Shown: positions 1 through 10,980 of the stretch, piece by piece
Position numbering within the stretch: the first letter of the stretch is position 1
Layout: the number at the start of each line of letters is the position of its first letter
Assembly: GCA_015501595.1 (NCBI GenBank)
Contig: JADNRX010000053.1
Coordinates: 143,555-207,554 of the forward strand
Direction of reading: 5' to 3'
Length of the DNA stretch: 64,000 nucleotides
From: Hymenopellis radicata
Lineage: Eukaryota > Basidiomycota > Agaricomycetes > Agaricales > Physalacriaceae
Translations under genes and position numbers: made by a program
Notes under the pieces: model-generated
What the model was told of the DNA's origin: nothing
Database searches by the model: none
What the model saw: the letters and a program-made list of their open reading frames with translations, nothing else

Positions 1-395
1 GCCTATGGCGGCGAGCTAACCAATATGTCCCCCGAGCAAGCGAAGCAGGGAGGTAGAGTTCGGGTGAAGTGCACGTTTCCTGTGCACACGAAGGGCAGGC
101 GGAAGAGCGTCGGCGGGAAAGGGAAGAAGGCGGACGATGCGGACGATGCGGATGACTCTGACATCTTTGACGACGACGAGACGAGGATGAACGGCCACCG
201 CCGCCGCCTCGGAAGAGAGCGCCGAAGCGCAAGTCGGATCCTATAACGGTGGAGATTGTTGATGACGAGGAGGAGGAGGATGAGGAGGAGGATGGAGGGG
301 GATGGAGTTATAGTTTGCGAGGTGATCCTCCGAATAAGAGGCAACGGACGAAGGCACCTAGGGAGGAGGAAGTTATAGAGATTGATTCGGATTGA
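1..395 (+). CDS. Acidic nuclear-type protein, C-terminal part (5' end outside window)
   Basis: The reading frame enters the window open and encodes a basic stretch followed by Asp runs (ADDADDADDSDIF). It then has to step by one base between about 171 and 187 to continue as a proline run, a basic KRAPKRKSD segment, an E/D-rich tract and the ending VIEIDSD, with a stop at 393-395. The basic and acidic blocks and the possible nuclear localisation signal suggest a nuclear or chromatin protein, but no domain is recognisable. The frame step has no room for an intron, so it is either a sequencing indel or a real break. The family cannot be named from this fragment. Confidence 0.5.
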
Positions 396-1250
396 TACAT
401 ACCCCACGTTAAGTTGTTGTACACATAATCACTACAAAGCTGCATACATACTAAAAACTTTGTCCTTGGATTCAGAACGTTCAGAAGCACTGCTGTACCT
501 GTTCGGGCTTTAAGTTCCCGGGACGGAGGTCCGGTTCCAAAATGAATTGTTCAATTAAATCTCCATTTAGGCATGCGCTCTCGGTACCGCCCGATCGCGA
601 CTTGTTTGGTTGCCTCCACTCGAAGCTGTTTCTCGTCTCTGCTACCTTCGACTCCGATTTTTATTATATGTCCTGTATGTTCTGTTCTGTTCTGTTACCG
701 GCCGCATTCCAGTTTCGCGACACGCCAGCTTCGGCCGCCGCTTGCAAGCACGCACGCACTGAACTTCCAACGATACCGACCCTATTCTGCCAAGCGGTGA
801 ACGTTTGAACAGGAACACGAACAGTGAGCGCTTTGAACAATCAATGGAATCATTCAGCACCGTCGCTCCTGTGGACTTGGGCGGAGAAGTGTATGTATCA
901 TGTACGATTCTTTGATATCTGCGGCCCATTCTACTGCTTAACACGAACTTGATTTTACAGCACAAGGCCTCAAACATGTCGGTAGTTCCTCGGGTTCCTA
1001 TAGGCCTCCCCAGGCTCGCATAATTGAACCCTCGCTCCGCGCATTACTTAGCCGCTGTATGAATGGCTGGTTATGCTTATGCAGCGTAGTGCTATGGGAA
1101 CCATAGACTTATCCTGACCTGAAGTTTCTTCGGCCAAATGTTGCCTCTCTCGAGGTCCAGGTCGTCTCGCGTGCAAACAATCCAGCCCCTGATCTTCATG
1201 AAGATCGATTCACACCTCGTTGCACAATTCGGCCACCACTCCAGGACGGG
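396..1250. other. Intergenic, no gene seen
   Basis: No convincing reading frame on either strand. It holds a short TGTTC microsatellite (about 678-697) and pyrimidine-rich stretches, and probably the terminator of the upstream gene and distal promoter of the next. Confidence 0.5.
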
Positions 1251-1420
1251 TATAAAAGCCAGGCGGATGTCGTTTGCAAACCCACAAACGTTTCTGCCCC
1301 GGTGTTCGACTTTCTCTGGGTTTGTCGAGTTGATCCCGCACATTCCTTACACACCCCCGCTCGTTATTGTGAGTAGCACGCACGCTTGCGATGTTGTGTA
1401 TACTAACGGCGTTCTTGAAG
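1251..1420 (+). promoter_or_regulatory. TATA box and 5'-leader intron of the secreted-protein gene
   Basis: TATAAAAG starts at 1251, 174 nt before the start codon. A good intron lies in the leader: donor GTGAGT at 1369, a TACTAAC-like branch site near 1400, acceptor ending at 1420, four bases before the ATG. The leader intron is inferred from splice signals only. Confidence 0.5.
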
Positions 1421-1424
1421 AATC

Positions 1425-3523
1425 ATGAAAGGCGCTATTGCTGTGACTCTGTTGGCTGCTTTGCCTGCTTCACTGGCGGCGCTCTCCGCTGAGAGCTTGA
1501 CGATCAGCTCCGATACGCTGACTTTGCCCGCATCGTTCGACCCCATCCAAGGTAGGAAGCTATCATATATCCCATACATTATAATAACATATCAATACTA
1601 GCTGCATACTGGACTGGCCTTCCGCACCATCGTCGCACTCCTTTCGCTGTTTCTCCCGATGGCAAATCCGCCTACCTCGCTTTCCTCAACGCCGCCAAAG
1701 ATGCTGTATACGTTCAACCGGTAGACCCAACAACGTTTACTGCCAATGGCGATGCCGTCAGTATTGCCAATGCGAAGGAGGCCGGAGGACTCGTCGCTCA
1801 TGACGATGGGTTCGCGGTGCTCGTTACGCTCCCTGTTCCTGACGGTACTTCCGCCGACGAGACTCCGACCGACTCGTATCCCATCGTGAATTTGATACGG
1901 TACCAGAATGGAGCTCAAGCTTGGTCTACTGCTCTTAACGGACCTGGCGTCCATGTTAGCGATGGCGTGAGTGAATGTTTCAACTTAACAATTACATTGA
2001 GTGTTGACGGTGGTGTAGTTGAGCGCAACTCCTGATATCAACGGAGACTTGGTTTACTCTGCCGAGTCTGGCCTCTATGGGGCTTACTTTGTCGTTACAG
2101 GTGAGTAGATTTCGTTCTTCGAGCACTCTGCTCTACTCAATAACTCTGGAACAGCCTACACCGGCTGGGCTGCTGGCCACTTTGGTGATTCGGTCCAGTA
2201 CGTCAACGACGCGGGTACGCTTCAAGAAATCGCGCAGAGTTCGAGCTGGGGATGTTCCCATAACACCGGCATAGCCTTCGAGGCTGCGTCAGAGCCGCCC
2301 TTTGCTAGTGTCTGCGCCGAGGATCATGGGTAAATTTGCGATTTACGTTGAATCTTCCGATAAAATTCTAACACGTCCGATAGCGCTATCTGGCTCAACA
2401 CCGATACCCGCTCCATGAATGGCATCAAGATCGCCAATGAGAATGTAACTAACGGTGTAAGCGGTGAACCCAGTAAGTCTGTCCAGGTGAATAGAGGCGC
2501 ATGAAATAATCCCATATGTTCATCTAGTGGGCGGAATGAGTGGTTCTTATAGCAACCTTGCCGCTCTCGACGATGACCGATACATCTTTGCATGGCAATC
2601 ACGCGGCGCCGTCGACCTGACCGCTGACTCTTGGATGGGAGACGGCTTCACCCAGGCCAGCCCTCGCTGGCTGAACCACAATGTCGCTATCGCCACCATG
2701 GATGCGAAGAATAAACTTGCTGGCTCAGAGGCCATCTCGACCGTCGGCGCTGCATCTGGTGACGACCAGGTAAACTGGATTACTGAGGACGACGGCGTTG
2801 ATCACCAGAACGTCCGTGTTGCGTCGGCGGGTAGCGGACAAATTGCCGTCGTGACTTGGGAGCAGATTACCGACCCCACCTGCGAGCCTGTTCCGCTCAG
2901 CTGCTCTGGCACTTTTCTGGAACCTATGCGCAGCTTGTTGACGCCACCGGCACCGGTTCTATGGTTGACTCTGCTGTCAACCTCGGCACGGGCGTTACTG
3001 TTTCGGGAGATATGGTCACCATCGGCACCCAGGTTTGCTGGCCCTTTGTTAAACAGACCTGGGATTTGTCCAAGCCCAAGGACAGCGGAACGGCCGTCAC
3101 CACGATGTCGTTCGCGTGCTTGCGCACCGATGGCACTGCTTCCAATGCTATGCTACTTCCGGATCGACTACTGCAGCCTTCAGCACCCAATCCCTCGTTG
3201 CGGCTTCTTCATCCGCCGTTGACGACGCGACTACGACGGCCGCCGTCGGTGAGACTTTGGCCGTTTCGACAGAGTTCCCGAGGCAACGTCGACTGGTGCT
3301 GCCAGCTCTGACGAGCCGAGTCCACCACCCCGGTGTCCGATGAATCCACAGCTGTTCCAGTGGAGTCTACCACTGCCGTTCCAGTGGAGTCTACCACGCC
3401 GCTTCAGATACTACCGTCGTCGACTCGGCTAGCTCCGTTCCTCAAGGCACGTCGACTAGCCGTCGCCACCGTCCGACGCGCTATTGGGGACGCCCTCACT
3501 CGGATGCATTTAGCTACGCTTGA
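1425..3523 (+). CDS. Secreted protein with Ser/Thr-rich C-terminal tail, frame-broken at the 3' end
   Basis: The start is followed by a signal peptide (MKGAIAVTLLAALPASLAA) and at least five exons separated by introns of about 50 nt. The body (AYWTGLPHHRRTPFAVSPDG onward, through DDDRYIFAWQSRG and a DPTCEPVPLSC cysteine segment) reads like a secreted multi-blade protein, but I do not recognise the family. After about 2915 the frame must shift four times (near 2915, 3150, 3290 and 3405) to keep the expected low-complexity tail, which contains the duplicated peptide AVPVESTT and ends SDAFSYA. Such tails are usually O-glycosylated or near the cell wall. The frame breaks may be sequencing indels or decay of the tail. 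Extracellular location is inferred from the signal peptide. Confidence 0.6.
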
Positions 3524-4121
3524 GTCTGAGAGCCTCGCACAGTGTTGTACGCGTGCGTAACTGTTTACACGGTTTGAGTTGGCGGTGTCTGTAATGATAT
3601 AGTTTATAAAATGTTTCAAACTTAGTACGACGTTGGATATTCGGAACATGCTCTCGCCATAGTCAGTTCACATACCCAAGGATGTACTGGACTATGCCGG
3701 ACTGTAAGCCGATTTCTTCTTAATTTCCTGTGTGTTTCTCCCGCGTAAGTGCATTGCTTCCACTCTTACTTACTTGGTCTACGAATCTTCATCATTTGAT
3801 GGGCAAATGCCAGCTCTAGAGGTAGCAAGAGGTGATCTAAGGTCAAAGAGGTGAGGTGAGGCAGAGGTGAGGTGAGCTGAGGCAAGAGGTAGAGGAAAGG
3901 AGATAGACCAAGTGGGATGGCAAACCCGGAGGAGAGCAGGGCTCTTGATAACGAAGTGAAGCTGGACGAAGACCAACCAACACACAATATGCAAATGAAA
4001 GTACTCACTGCATGGGATAACAGAGAGGACGGGAATTGTGTGAGATCTTTAGGTTCAGATGACTCCTTCAAGTTGCGAGAGCAAGCAGCATTACGGTGTC
4101 AAGTCAATTGAATGACAAAAA
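3524..4121. other. Intergenic with repeat copy and purine-rich tract
   Basis: No gene supported. It contains one copy of a 57-bp direct repeat (3705-3761) and a purine-rich GAGGTGAGG-type tract at about 3841-3900 lying just downstream of the next minus-strand gene. Confidence 0.45.
3705..3761 (+). repeat. 57-bp direct repeat, copy 1
   Basis: Begins TAAGCCGATTTCTTCTTAAT and is nearly identical to 4729-4785. Differences are confined to a few bases around CCCGCG/CCCGTT and the 3' end. The two copies bracket the small minus-strand gene at 4122-4701. Confidence 0.85.
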
Positions 4122-4701
4122 CTACTTATAACGACACCATTGCAGCTGGAGCACCTTCTCCTCTGAAAGTCCGAGAACATCTACGGCTGCCTCGATGATT
4201 TTTTCCTTCGACGCGTTGAGTGTATCCAGATGGGTGGAGTCGTTAAGGCCAATCTTGAACAGTGCGTCCCCGTTGGCCATGATATACAACATTGGTCGAT
4301 GGTAGTGACTGGCGGACCTAATGAGTAACAGACGATAAAGTGCCTACGAGGAAACGCACGCAAGCTCTTCGAATACCTCTCCCACCGCGGATCTATCCAG
4401 TTTAACTGTGAATCGGAAAAGACATCCCACCTCTTGTCCCATTCCTGCCGCGTGGCTAGTAGATCCCAGAGCTCGAGTTCTTCGAATGTCCAGCCTAATG
4501 CGTACCATGGGGCAATGAAGCCTTCCACGATGGTGTTTTCGAGCGGTGGCGTGGCTGAAGCCGGAAGAGTGAGCGGGAAAACATCATCACTGCAGCTATG
4601 TCGGTATTATTTATGTCGGACATAAACAGGACTTACAACGTCTTCACTTTTGGGGCGGCTGCCATCGATGCAATGGTGGTGGTCGTTGAAATGTCTCGCA
4701 T
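4122..4701 (-). CDS. Uncharacterised small protein
   Basis: A three-exon model on the minus strand gives about 164 residues. Exon 1 (4701-4637) starts MRDISTTTTIASMAAAP, exon 2 (4589-4356) contains FIAPWYALGWTFEELELWD and ends at WERYSKSLR, and exon 3 (4317-4122) contains HRPMLYIMANGDALFKIGLN and ends WCRYK. The introns are 47 and 38 nt; the second is short and has a weaker GTTTCC donor. Codon flow is good across both joins, which supports a real gene. No signal peptide, membrane segment or known motif was seen. The 57-bp repeats on either side make it removable by recombination. Function unknown. Confidence 0.5.
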
Positions 4702-4728
4702 TAGTCAGGGATGTGGCCTGACACGTAC

Positions 4729-4785
4729 TAAGCCGATTTCTTCTTAATTTCCTGTGTGTTTCTCCCGTTTTAAGTGCATTGCTTC
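4729..4785 (+). repeat. 57-bp direct repeat, copy 2
   Basis: Second copy of the repeat at 3705-3761, about 1.02 kb away in the same orientation. It lies 28 bp outside the start codon of the minus-strand gene, so it probably overlaps that gene's promoter. Confidence 0.85.
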
Positions 4786-5429
4786 AAGTTCCACTGTCAG
4801 TGAATCTTGATTATTTTGATGCGATTATGTAACTCACCACGACTCTCTCCCTCCTCCTGCTGTCACCGCCATCAGGTTGAAATGAAACACCTCGACGACA
4901 TATCAGCGCGCCTCTGTCTTCAGCTTTGTCATACTTGATAAGGGCTCGGATATGTAAATCTCCCGTTCAATCCAAACAGAATTCAATTCAGGACTGGAGA
5001 ATGAAAGACGCGAACTGGAAGGGGTTTCTGTTGAGCTGACGAATGAGCAATGTAAAGCACTGCCGACGTGCCCTAAGGCGCTGCTGGTTTAATTTCCATT
5101 ACACTCGAACTCTGCTTGGCCAGGCTTGGCCAAACCTGCATGCCAGACCTGTATCGCATTACCGCCCACCTACCCGTCCACCCGAAATGTCCGCATCCCG
5201 CGCTGAGTACACATCTACACTATCGGGCTAGCGATATCAGCAGCATTGGGCGGTTTTCTCACTCCAGGATTGTCGGGTCATTCGTACCTGTTGATAATCG
5301 CGATCGGAAACCCGAAACAACCGATGTTTCTGCACAGATGTGCGCTGTGCAAGAACGCGTACCTACTGGTATGCGGCGCGTCCATTTCGCCCGACCCGAA
5401 TCAGTGGTATGCGCGCAAAAAGGGCTCAA
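4786..5429. other. Intergenic, upstream of the cupredoxin gene
   Basis: No gene supported. A partial palindrome, TTGGCCAGGCTTGGCCAA, lies at about 5117-5134. It could be a regulatory site, but there is no further evidence. Confidence 0.45.
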
Positions 5430-5435
5430 TATAAG
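5430..5435 (+). promoter_or_regulatory. TATA box of the cupredoxin gene
   Basis: TATAAG at 5430, 122 nt before the start codon, followed by a CT-rich leader typical of well-expressed basidiomycete genes. Confidence 0.5.
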
Positions 5436-5551
5436 AGGCTCCATGCTCTCTGCATTTCTCTATCGCTACTTGGTGTTTCTTCTCTTTCTTCCGTCGGCGC
5501 CTTTTCAACTTCTACTTCTACTTCTTCGCGCCTACGTGCTTCTTTTTCACG

Positions 5552-6766
5552 ATGATGAAATCCGCTTTTGTCCTTGCTCTTTCTGCTGCAGTTGTCCCGA
5601 TGGCCATGGCCACTTGGGAGCCCAAGACCCATCAGGTGTCTGTGGGTCCGAACGGCCAGCTGGTGTACGATCCCGAGTACATTTATGCCGACCCAGGCGA
5701 CATCGTTCAGTTCAACTTGTGAGTTGATCGGTATTCTATTGTGAGGATAAGATGAACTGACTTGGTCTTCAGCAACCCAAAGAACCATACTGTCACCCAG
5801 TCGGCATTCGATACACCCTGTGTTCCCCTTGAGTGGGGTATCGATTCTGGATTGTAAGCCTTGGTTTTCTTCCCTTCCTTTCCGAGTTAACATCGTGATT
5901 TACAGTGTTCCCGTTGCACCTGACTCCTACGAAACCAAATCGTTCTTCGTCACGGTTGTTGATGACAAACCTGTCTGGATCCACTGCGAGCAGACTGGTC
6001 ATTGTGGCAAGGGTAAGTCGCACCAAAATTCAACCCCACGCTGTCTACTCACGACTACGCTTCAGGAATGGTGTTCGCCATTAACCCGCCTACCGACTAC
6101 TACGATCCCCACTCATTCGCCAACTTTAAGGCGTTGGCCATCGCCACTAACGGCACCGCCTCCCCTCCGCCTCCTCCTCCTAACGGTAAATCATTATAGC
6201 TTCGGGGCGAAATGCATGACTTATAACCTGTCTTGCTAGCCCCTTACGACCACCAAATCATAGTTGGCATTGACGGAAAGCTCGAATACGGTCCGGCGAA
6301 CATCACCGCCAACATCCATGACACCGTCACCTTCATGTTCAAGCCCAAGAACCACACCGTCACCCAGAGCAGCTTCGAGAAACCGTGCGAGCGTCTTGTC
6401 GATGGCGATGTCCAGGGTTTCGCTTCTGGATTGTACGTTCTCTTTGCATGCCAGGTACATTGATCTAATGAGTTTCATGCACAGCATGCCCGTTTCTCCC
6501 AACGCCACGGACTTCCCTACATTCCAAATCACAATTGAGGATGTACGTCTCTCCATAGCTTTTCGTGGGGGTTGCATTTTGACGGTGCTTTTCAGGACAA
6601 ACCGATCTGGGGATACTGTGGACAGACGGGCCATTGCGCGGCGGGAATGGTGTTCTCTATCAACGCGAAGGAGGATACTGACAAGAACTTTGAGGCGTTC
6701 AAGGCGCTTGCTATGAAGACCGGTACTGGGGGATACACTGGAGGGGGAAGCGGAGCTGGTTATTGA
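5552..6766 (+). CDS. Secreted two-domain cupredoxin (type 1 copper protein)
   Basis: The start at 5552 gives a signal peptide (MMKSAFVLALSAAVVPMAMA), then two plastocyanin-like domains in tandem, spliced from about seven exons with short introns. Each domain has an NHTVTQ segment supplying the first His and a later C-x4-H-x4-M block: CEQTGHCGKGM in domain 1 and CGQTGHCAAGM in domain 2. Both copper sites therefore look complete. A Pro-rich linker (SPPPPPPN) separates the domains, and the protein ends in a Gly-rich tail (TGGYTGGGSGAGY). Extracellular cupredoxins of this kind are common in basidiomycetes. An electron-transfer or cell-surface role is inferred, not shown. The reading frames join cleanly, with no break. 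Confidence 0.85.
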
Positions 6767-6989
6767 GCGGACTGCGCGATTTCATGATTAAGACCTTTGA
6801 ACGAACTCTTTATTTAAATAAGTACTTCACTATCTTTACTTCATTACGATGGACCTTCTCGCAATAGCGACGGTAATGGGTATAATGTTTACAGTGTTAT
6901 TGTTGAAACCGAGACGGAAAGTAGGAGTAAGATGTTACAACACTGACTAGGGGCAATCGAATGGAGAGGCATGCATGGAATGAACACAA

Positions 6990-8798
6990 CTAGAGAGCCA
7001 AGACGCGATTCGCTTCGTCGAAGAGAGGCTCTCCATTTGTGGGGAAGAGCTCAAAACCGACAGCCCTTCGCCCTTCGGCGGTTGCGATATCATCGACGGT
7101 TCCACGTCCAGTGTTGTATCGCTCTCCGTCACCACCGGGGAAGTCACTGTACGTTGGAAAAAATTATCAGCATGTCTGAGACTCTGTTAAAGAAGACAGT
7201 CGCACGGAGGGGCAAATCCCTTCTCAGAGAAGATACGTTGATCACGAAGGTAGTCGGCGCTGCAGTCTCGTCAGTCCCTTCACAAGCCAAATGGCTAGCT
7301 CTAAGCCTCACTTTTCGAGGGTAAGCGGAACGGCTGGAATATACAGGACTGAAGAATCAGTTTTGCCCTGGCGTGCAGCTTCAACAGCGTGCACGACATC
7401 ACAGTGCCCTATTTCAGAATACTATGATCAGTGATGGTCCGCCTTCTTGAACGGAACTGAATCACAGTAAACCTGGTCCCCAGGCTGAACCTTCGGCAGA
7501 GCTACCATGGTTTCGTCCAATCTCAAATGCGGGTGTGTGTTCGCATTCAATTCCTGGGTGGCCCCTATGCTCGCGCCAGGGAAGCTCGTCGTGTCGAGGT
7601 CCAGTTCCCAATCAGATAAATGCCCAGACACAGAGGGCCGGAAGAAGGGACGAAGAAGAATATAAGCGAAGAAAGCTTAAGGAAAGGCAACAGTCGAAGC
7701 ATTCCTTCGCCTGGCCCAGTCTCAGAGATCGACGTCCAGCCTGGAAAGGCCGAAAGATCGTGCATTGGTTACTAAAACCACGCTCAGTAAGCTGCGGCGC
7801 ATGCCAGACTTGGAACAGAAGCTTACGGCGTGTCATAGAGGTCCTGTACAGACCCCACGCGCTTCCCAGCGTCGAAAGGATCATGAAGGCGCCAGTTACT
7901 TCCTCCTTCCAGAATTCGACCGTAGAACGAGCGGAAGGTTGGATCCTCCCAACGTTCGAGCGATCCTCCGTCGAGGTGGGGCCCCAAATTGAACTGCATG
8001 TCTCCGGGGTTCCGGATGCGGAGACGGTCGAAGTATGAGATGGGCGTGGTAAGACTCACGTTGGCCGGAGAGACTTCGGAATGCCAAAGAGAGAGAAGCG
8101 CGCGCTGGGTTTCGAGAATGGCAGGATGGGTACGCGCTGCCATTTGTGCTTTGGTGTTGTACAGATCGAAGAACTGAACATCGTTCTCAGGGTAGCCTAT
8201 CAACCGGGTTTAATACTATGTTGAACTTCCACTGAAGCCTTATAATCATTGTTTACCTTTAATCCGAGGTTTATTCTCTTCAATATAGATCGGATGGACG
8301 CCTTCCATCCAAGAGCTTCCTGTGTGGAAGTCAGCTCACACCTTGAATCCCGAAGGAGAACTTTTCGACCTCGGGGGGTACAGCACTTGAAACAATCACG
8401 CTTCCGACGTCTTTGATTGTCTGGACCTGCTCAGGCGAGAGCCCTTTACGGATATCAGCGTAGGAGATTTTGGGAATGATCTTTGCAGGTAAGAGACGTG
8501 AAGGTAATACTGAAAGGACGACGCCTACCTCAGATCCTTTGGCAACGACCTTGTCTGTGACTGCCTCGAGCTCCGCCACGACTTCGCGCCAGCTCTGCAC
8601 GAGGCTTTCACGGAATATATCGCGCTTGAGCTGGCCAAACCTATCAGGCAGAGAGTCCGCAGGCTTGTTAGCATCAAGGGATGTGAAGATCGCCGCGATA
8701 GAGCCCTCCGGCTTGCGCTTGCGAGACGCGCCCGAAGTTATAGACCGCGACAAGGGGCGCATCAAAGCGCGCGTCGACGTGCGAGGGATGTAAAGCAT
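6990..8798 (-). CDS. DUF1479-family Fe(II)/2-oxoglutarate oxygenase-like protein, frame-broken
   Basis: The start at 8798 gives MLYIPRTSTRALMRPLSRS, possibly an organelle-type leader. Downstream segments match the DUF1479 family: SWREVVAELEAVTDKV, a PISYFDRLRIRNPGDMQFNL stretch, the iron-binding GPHLDGGSLERWED (His and Asp), GWTSISETGPGEG, and VVHAVEAARQGK, which supplies the second His. The last exon ends DEANRVLAL at 6990. Three one-base losses break the frame: near 8300 (after GWKASI), near 7748 (CAGGCTGG where CAGGGCTGG is expected) and near 7674 (TCGCT where TCGGCT is expected). Otherwise the gene is full length, so these may be homopolymer errors. The substrate is unknown for the family. 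Confidence 0.75.
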
Positions 8799-9502
8799 AC
8801 GAGCTGATAGGCTGCGAGATGAGGGAGGGAAGATGGGGCGATGCCAGTTCGACCGTGACGGGTATTTATCCAAAGTTTCCATCCTTCGTTGCCACGCATT
8901 CAAGCAAGGACATCGATCCAATGGATGAACGCACGATGTATAGCAGCTGACAGTGGTCGTGGCTCATGTTTACCGCGCAAGAGCTTTTGGATGTCCTAGA
9001 AATCGTAAGACTCGAAAAATCGTTCGCTTCTAGTTACTGACGGAAATGCAAGACGATATTACTGAAAGAGTGCACCTACAACGTTCAGACAGCTACAGGC
9101 GTGTTTTGGAATGAAGGGACTGAACAAAGTTCGACATGGCAGGTGGCGTGTCAAGAGGATCTAAAAACGGTTCGGTCCGAATCAGCCGATGGTTGAATCC
9201 ACTATTCTTGTCAACAAGTTCTTTCTCTCTACCTTCCCTGCACATTGTTGCCACCGACGTGACGGCACCTAACTGTGAGATGGATAGAATATTTCTCGAG
9301 GAGGCGGGGACTGAAAGGGCGGAATGAACTGCTTGTATTTCTGCGTGAATACATGCTTTTATACTACAGAAAACTGGTTGATGAAAACTGCTAACCCGAA
9401 TGTCCTCGGGAATGCTTGTAAACTATAACAAGTTGAGAAAGGCTTTGTTGTAAAGACTATACTGCGGAGATAACATTAACACTAACCACTGCGCGACGCG
9501 TC
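8799..9502. other. Intergenic with an exon-like fragment
   Basis: No complete gene. Holds one copy (9171-9230) of a duplicated coiled-coil exon segment, read on the minus strand, whose second copy ends the neighbouring gene. Confidence 0.4.
9171..9230 (-). repeat. Duplicated coiled-coil exon segment, downstream copy
   Basis: About 60 bp similar to 9545-9606. On the minus strand it encodes REKELVDKNSGFNHRLIRTE, against REKELVDKNSDLNRRLIRAE in the other copy, then diverges. It looks like a partial tandem duplication of a terminal exon. Confidence 0.7.
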
Positions 9503-10251
9503 TTAGACCTTCTTTGTACGCTCCAACTCTCGAAGACGCTGTCGTTCGGCCCGAATCAGCCGACGGTTCAAATCATCACTATTCTTGTCAACAAGTTCTT
9601 TCTCTCATCTATGTTTCAGAGCAACGGATGACCATGAAGGTAACGATGATACAAGTACAGTATGGGTGTCGTAAATGAGAAAGGCCGTGGATGGTCATGC
9701 ACATATAAAGGTTTATGACTTAACGTCGGGGAGCCGCCCAGCGGAGATTGCTATAGGACAAAAGGCCGTCCACAGATTTAGAGACGCGATGGCCCTTCTG
9801 ATTGTTCTTTGTGAACAAAGGATGTGGTCGTCAGGATGGGATAGCTACCTTTACGATGACCTTTCCTACAACCGACACCATCTTTCCAAGCGAACGGCGA
9901 CGGTTGGACTTGGGAATGAGCTGCATGCACAGTTAGCCGTTGTGTAACAAAGCCCATGCGGGATGGTACCTCTTGAGTCGACGAGTCGGAATAAATACTG
10001 CACGTAGAAGCAATGGAAGACGAGCTCCATCGGCGGTTGTCCTGGCAAGTTAGAAGAGCACGGTCGAGCATAGCGATTTGGTCATCTAGAAAAGCGAATA
10101 CATCAGTTTCGGCAAGCGCGTCTTGGCTTTGTACTTCATGGCCAGAATATGGTTCCTCTGGAAACAGGGCGCGGTCGATGTCTTGCTGAGCCACAACGGC
10201 TGTCTTGTTGCTTGAGATCCCGCTGGAGATTGTCACGATCACGGAGGACAT
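9503..10251 (-). CDS. Uncharacterised small protein with C-terminal coiled coil
   Basis: The start at 10251 opens MSSVIVTISSGISSN, followed by an acidic stretch (ALAETDVFAFLDDQIAMLDR) down to about 10045. The middle is ambiguous because two frames stay open between 10045 and 9780. A likely last exon (about 9600-9503) encodes EKELVDKNSDLNRRLIRAER then QRLRELERTKKV and a stop at 9503, a heptad-rich basic coiled coil. Exon joins were not resolved, so only the two ends are supported. A bZIP-like or scaffold role is possible, but there is no diagnostic motif. Confidence 0.35.
9545..9606 (-). repeat. Duplicated coiled-coil exon segment, gene-resident copy
   Basis: Partner of 9171-9230, about 375 bp apart, same orientation. 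This copy continues into an in-frame stop at 9503, so it is probably the functional terminal exon. Confidence 0.7.
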
Positions 10252-10980
10252 GAGAGATATATTCGTGATATACGGAAGCTACAGGGTCTGTAAGTGAGGT
10301 CAGCTACTTGTTAGATGATGAGAGTTGGGAAAAGGCGTACAAAGAAGGTCTAAGACGCGTCGCGCGCACTTTATAGGTGGTTAGTTGCCGTCACGTGGTG
10401 GCAACAATGACCAGTGGCGCAGGGAAGAGATTTCCTCTTGAAGGCGGTTCTCTTGGATGTTGGCGTTCTGATCTTGATATCGAACCTCTTGGGAGATATG
10501 CCGGGGTCCTGCAGGTGTTCACAGAATTATGTGAACTCTAAGTTGGACTCTGATCTGCTCTGATCTATTTATGTAAGTACGTTACGGCTCACATGGATCC
10601 AGATGAGAACGCCAATTCTTCGGGAGTTTTCAGTGACTAAAGTCTCTTTTAACCAACCATATGGCGGATGCTTCGATAGTGATGTTATTGGTCGACGAGC
10701 TTGAAGATGGCCAGGAATAAGTCAGTACGTGAGCATGGAGTGGAGTTACTATGGAATGGAGTGGAGTTAGTATGAAGGCGATGAGGGTCCATGCCGAGTC
10801 AGCATACAGCCGTTGAAGTCCATTAGAGGTGTCCCAGTGCGGCCGCGTTCAACTTATAAGGGAAAGGAGCAAGTCCAGGCGTAACTAGTCGTGTAATTGC
10901 TGGTATCAGTAAGGTTACAAGTGGTCCGTCCAGAATATCGAGTACATAAAATACAACATACGATAATAAAGATCCGCGGG
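10252..10980. other. Intergenic with a 21-bp tandem duplication
   Basis: No gene supported. Two head-to-tail copies of a 21-bp unit starting ATGGAGTGGAGTTA lie at 10735-10755 and 10756-10775. Confidence 0.5.

Noticed and set aside
3841..3900. Purine-rich GAGGTGAGG tract as a telomere-like or CRISPR-like array
   Set aside because: Spacing is irregular and the unit is too short and variable. It is a simple-sequence tract.
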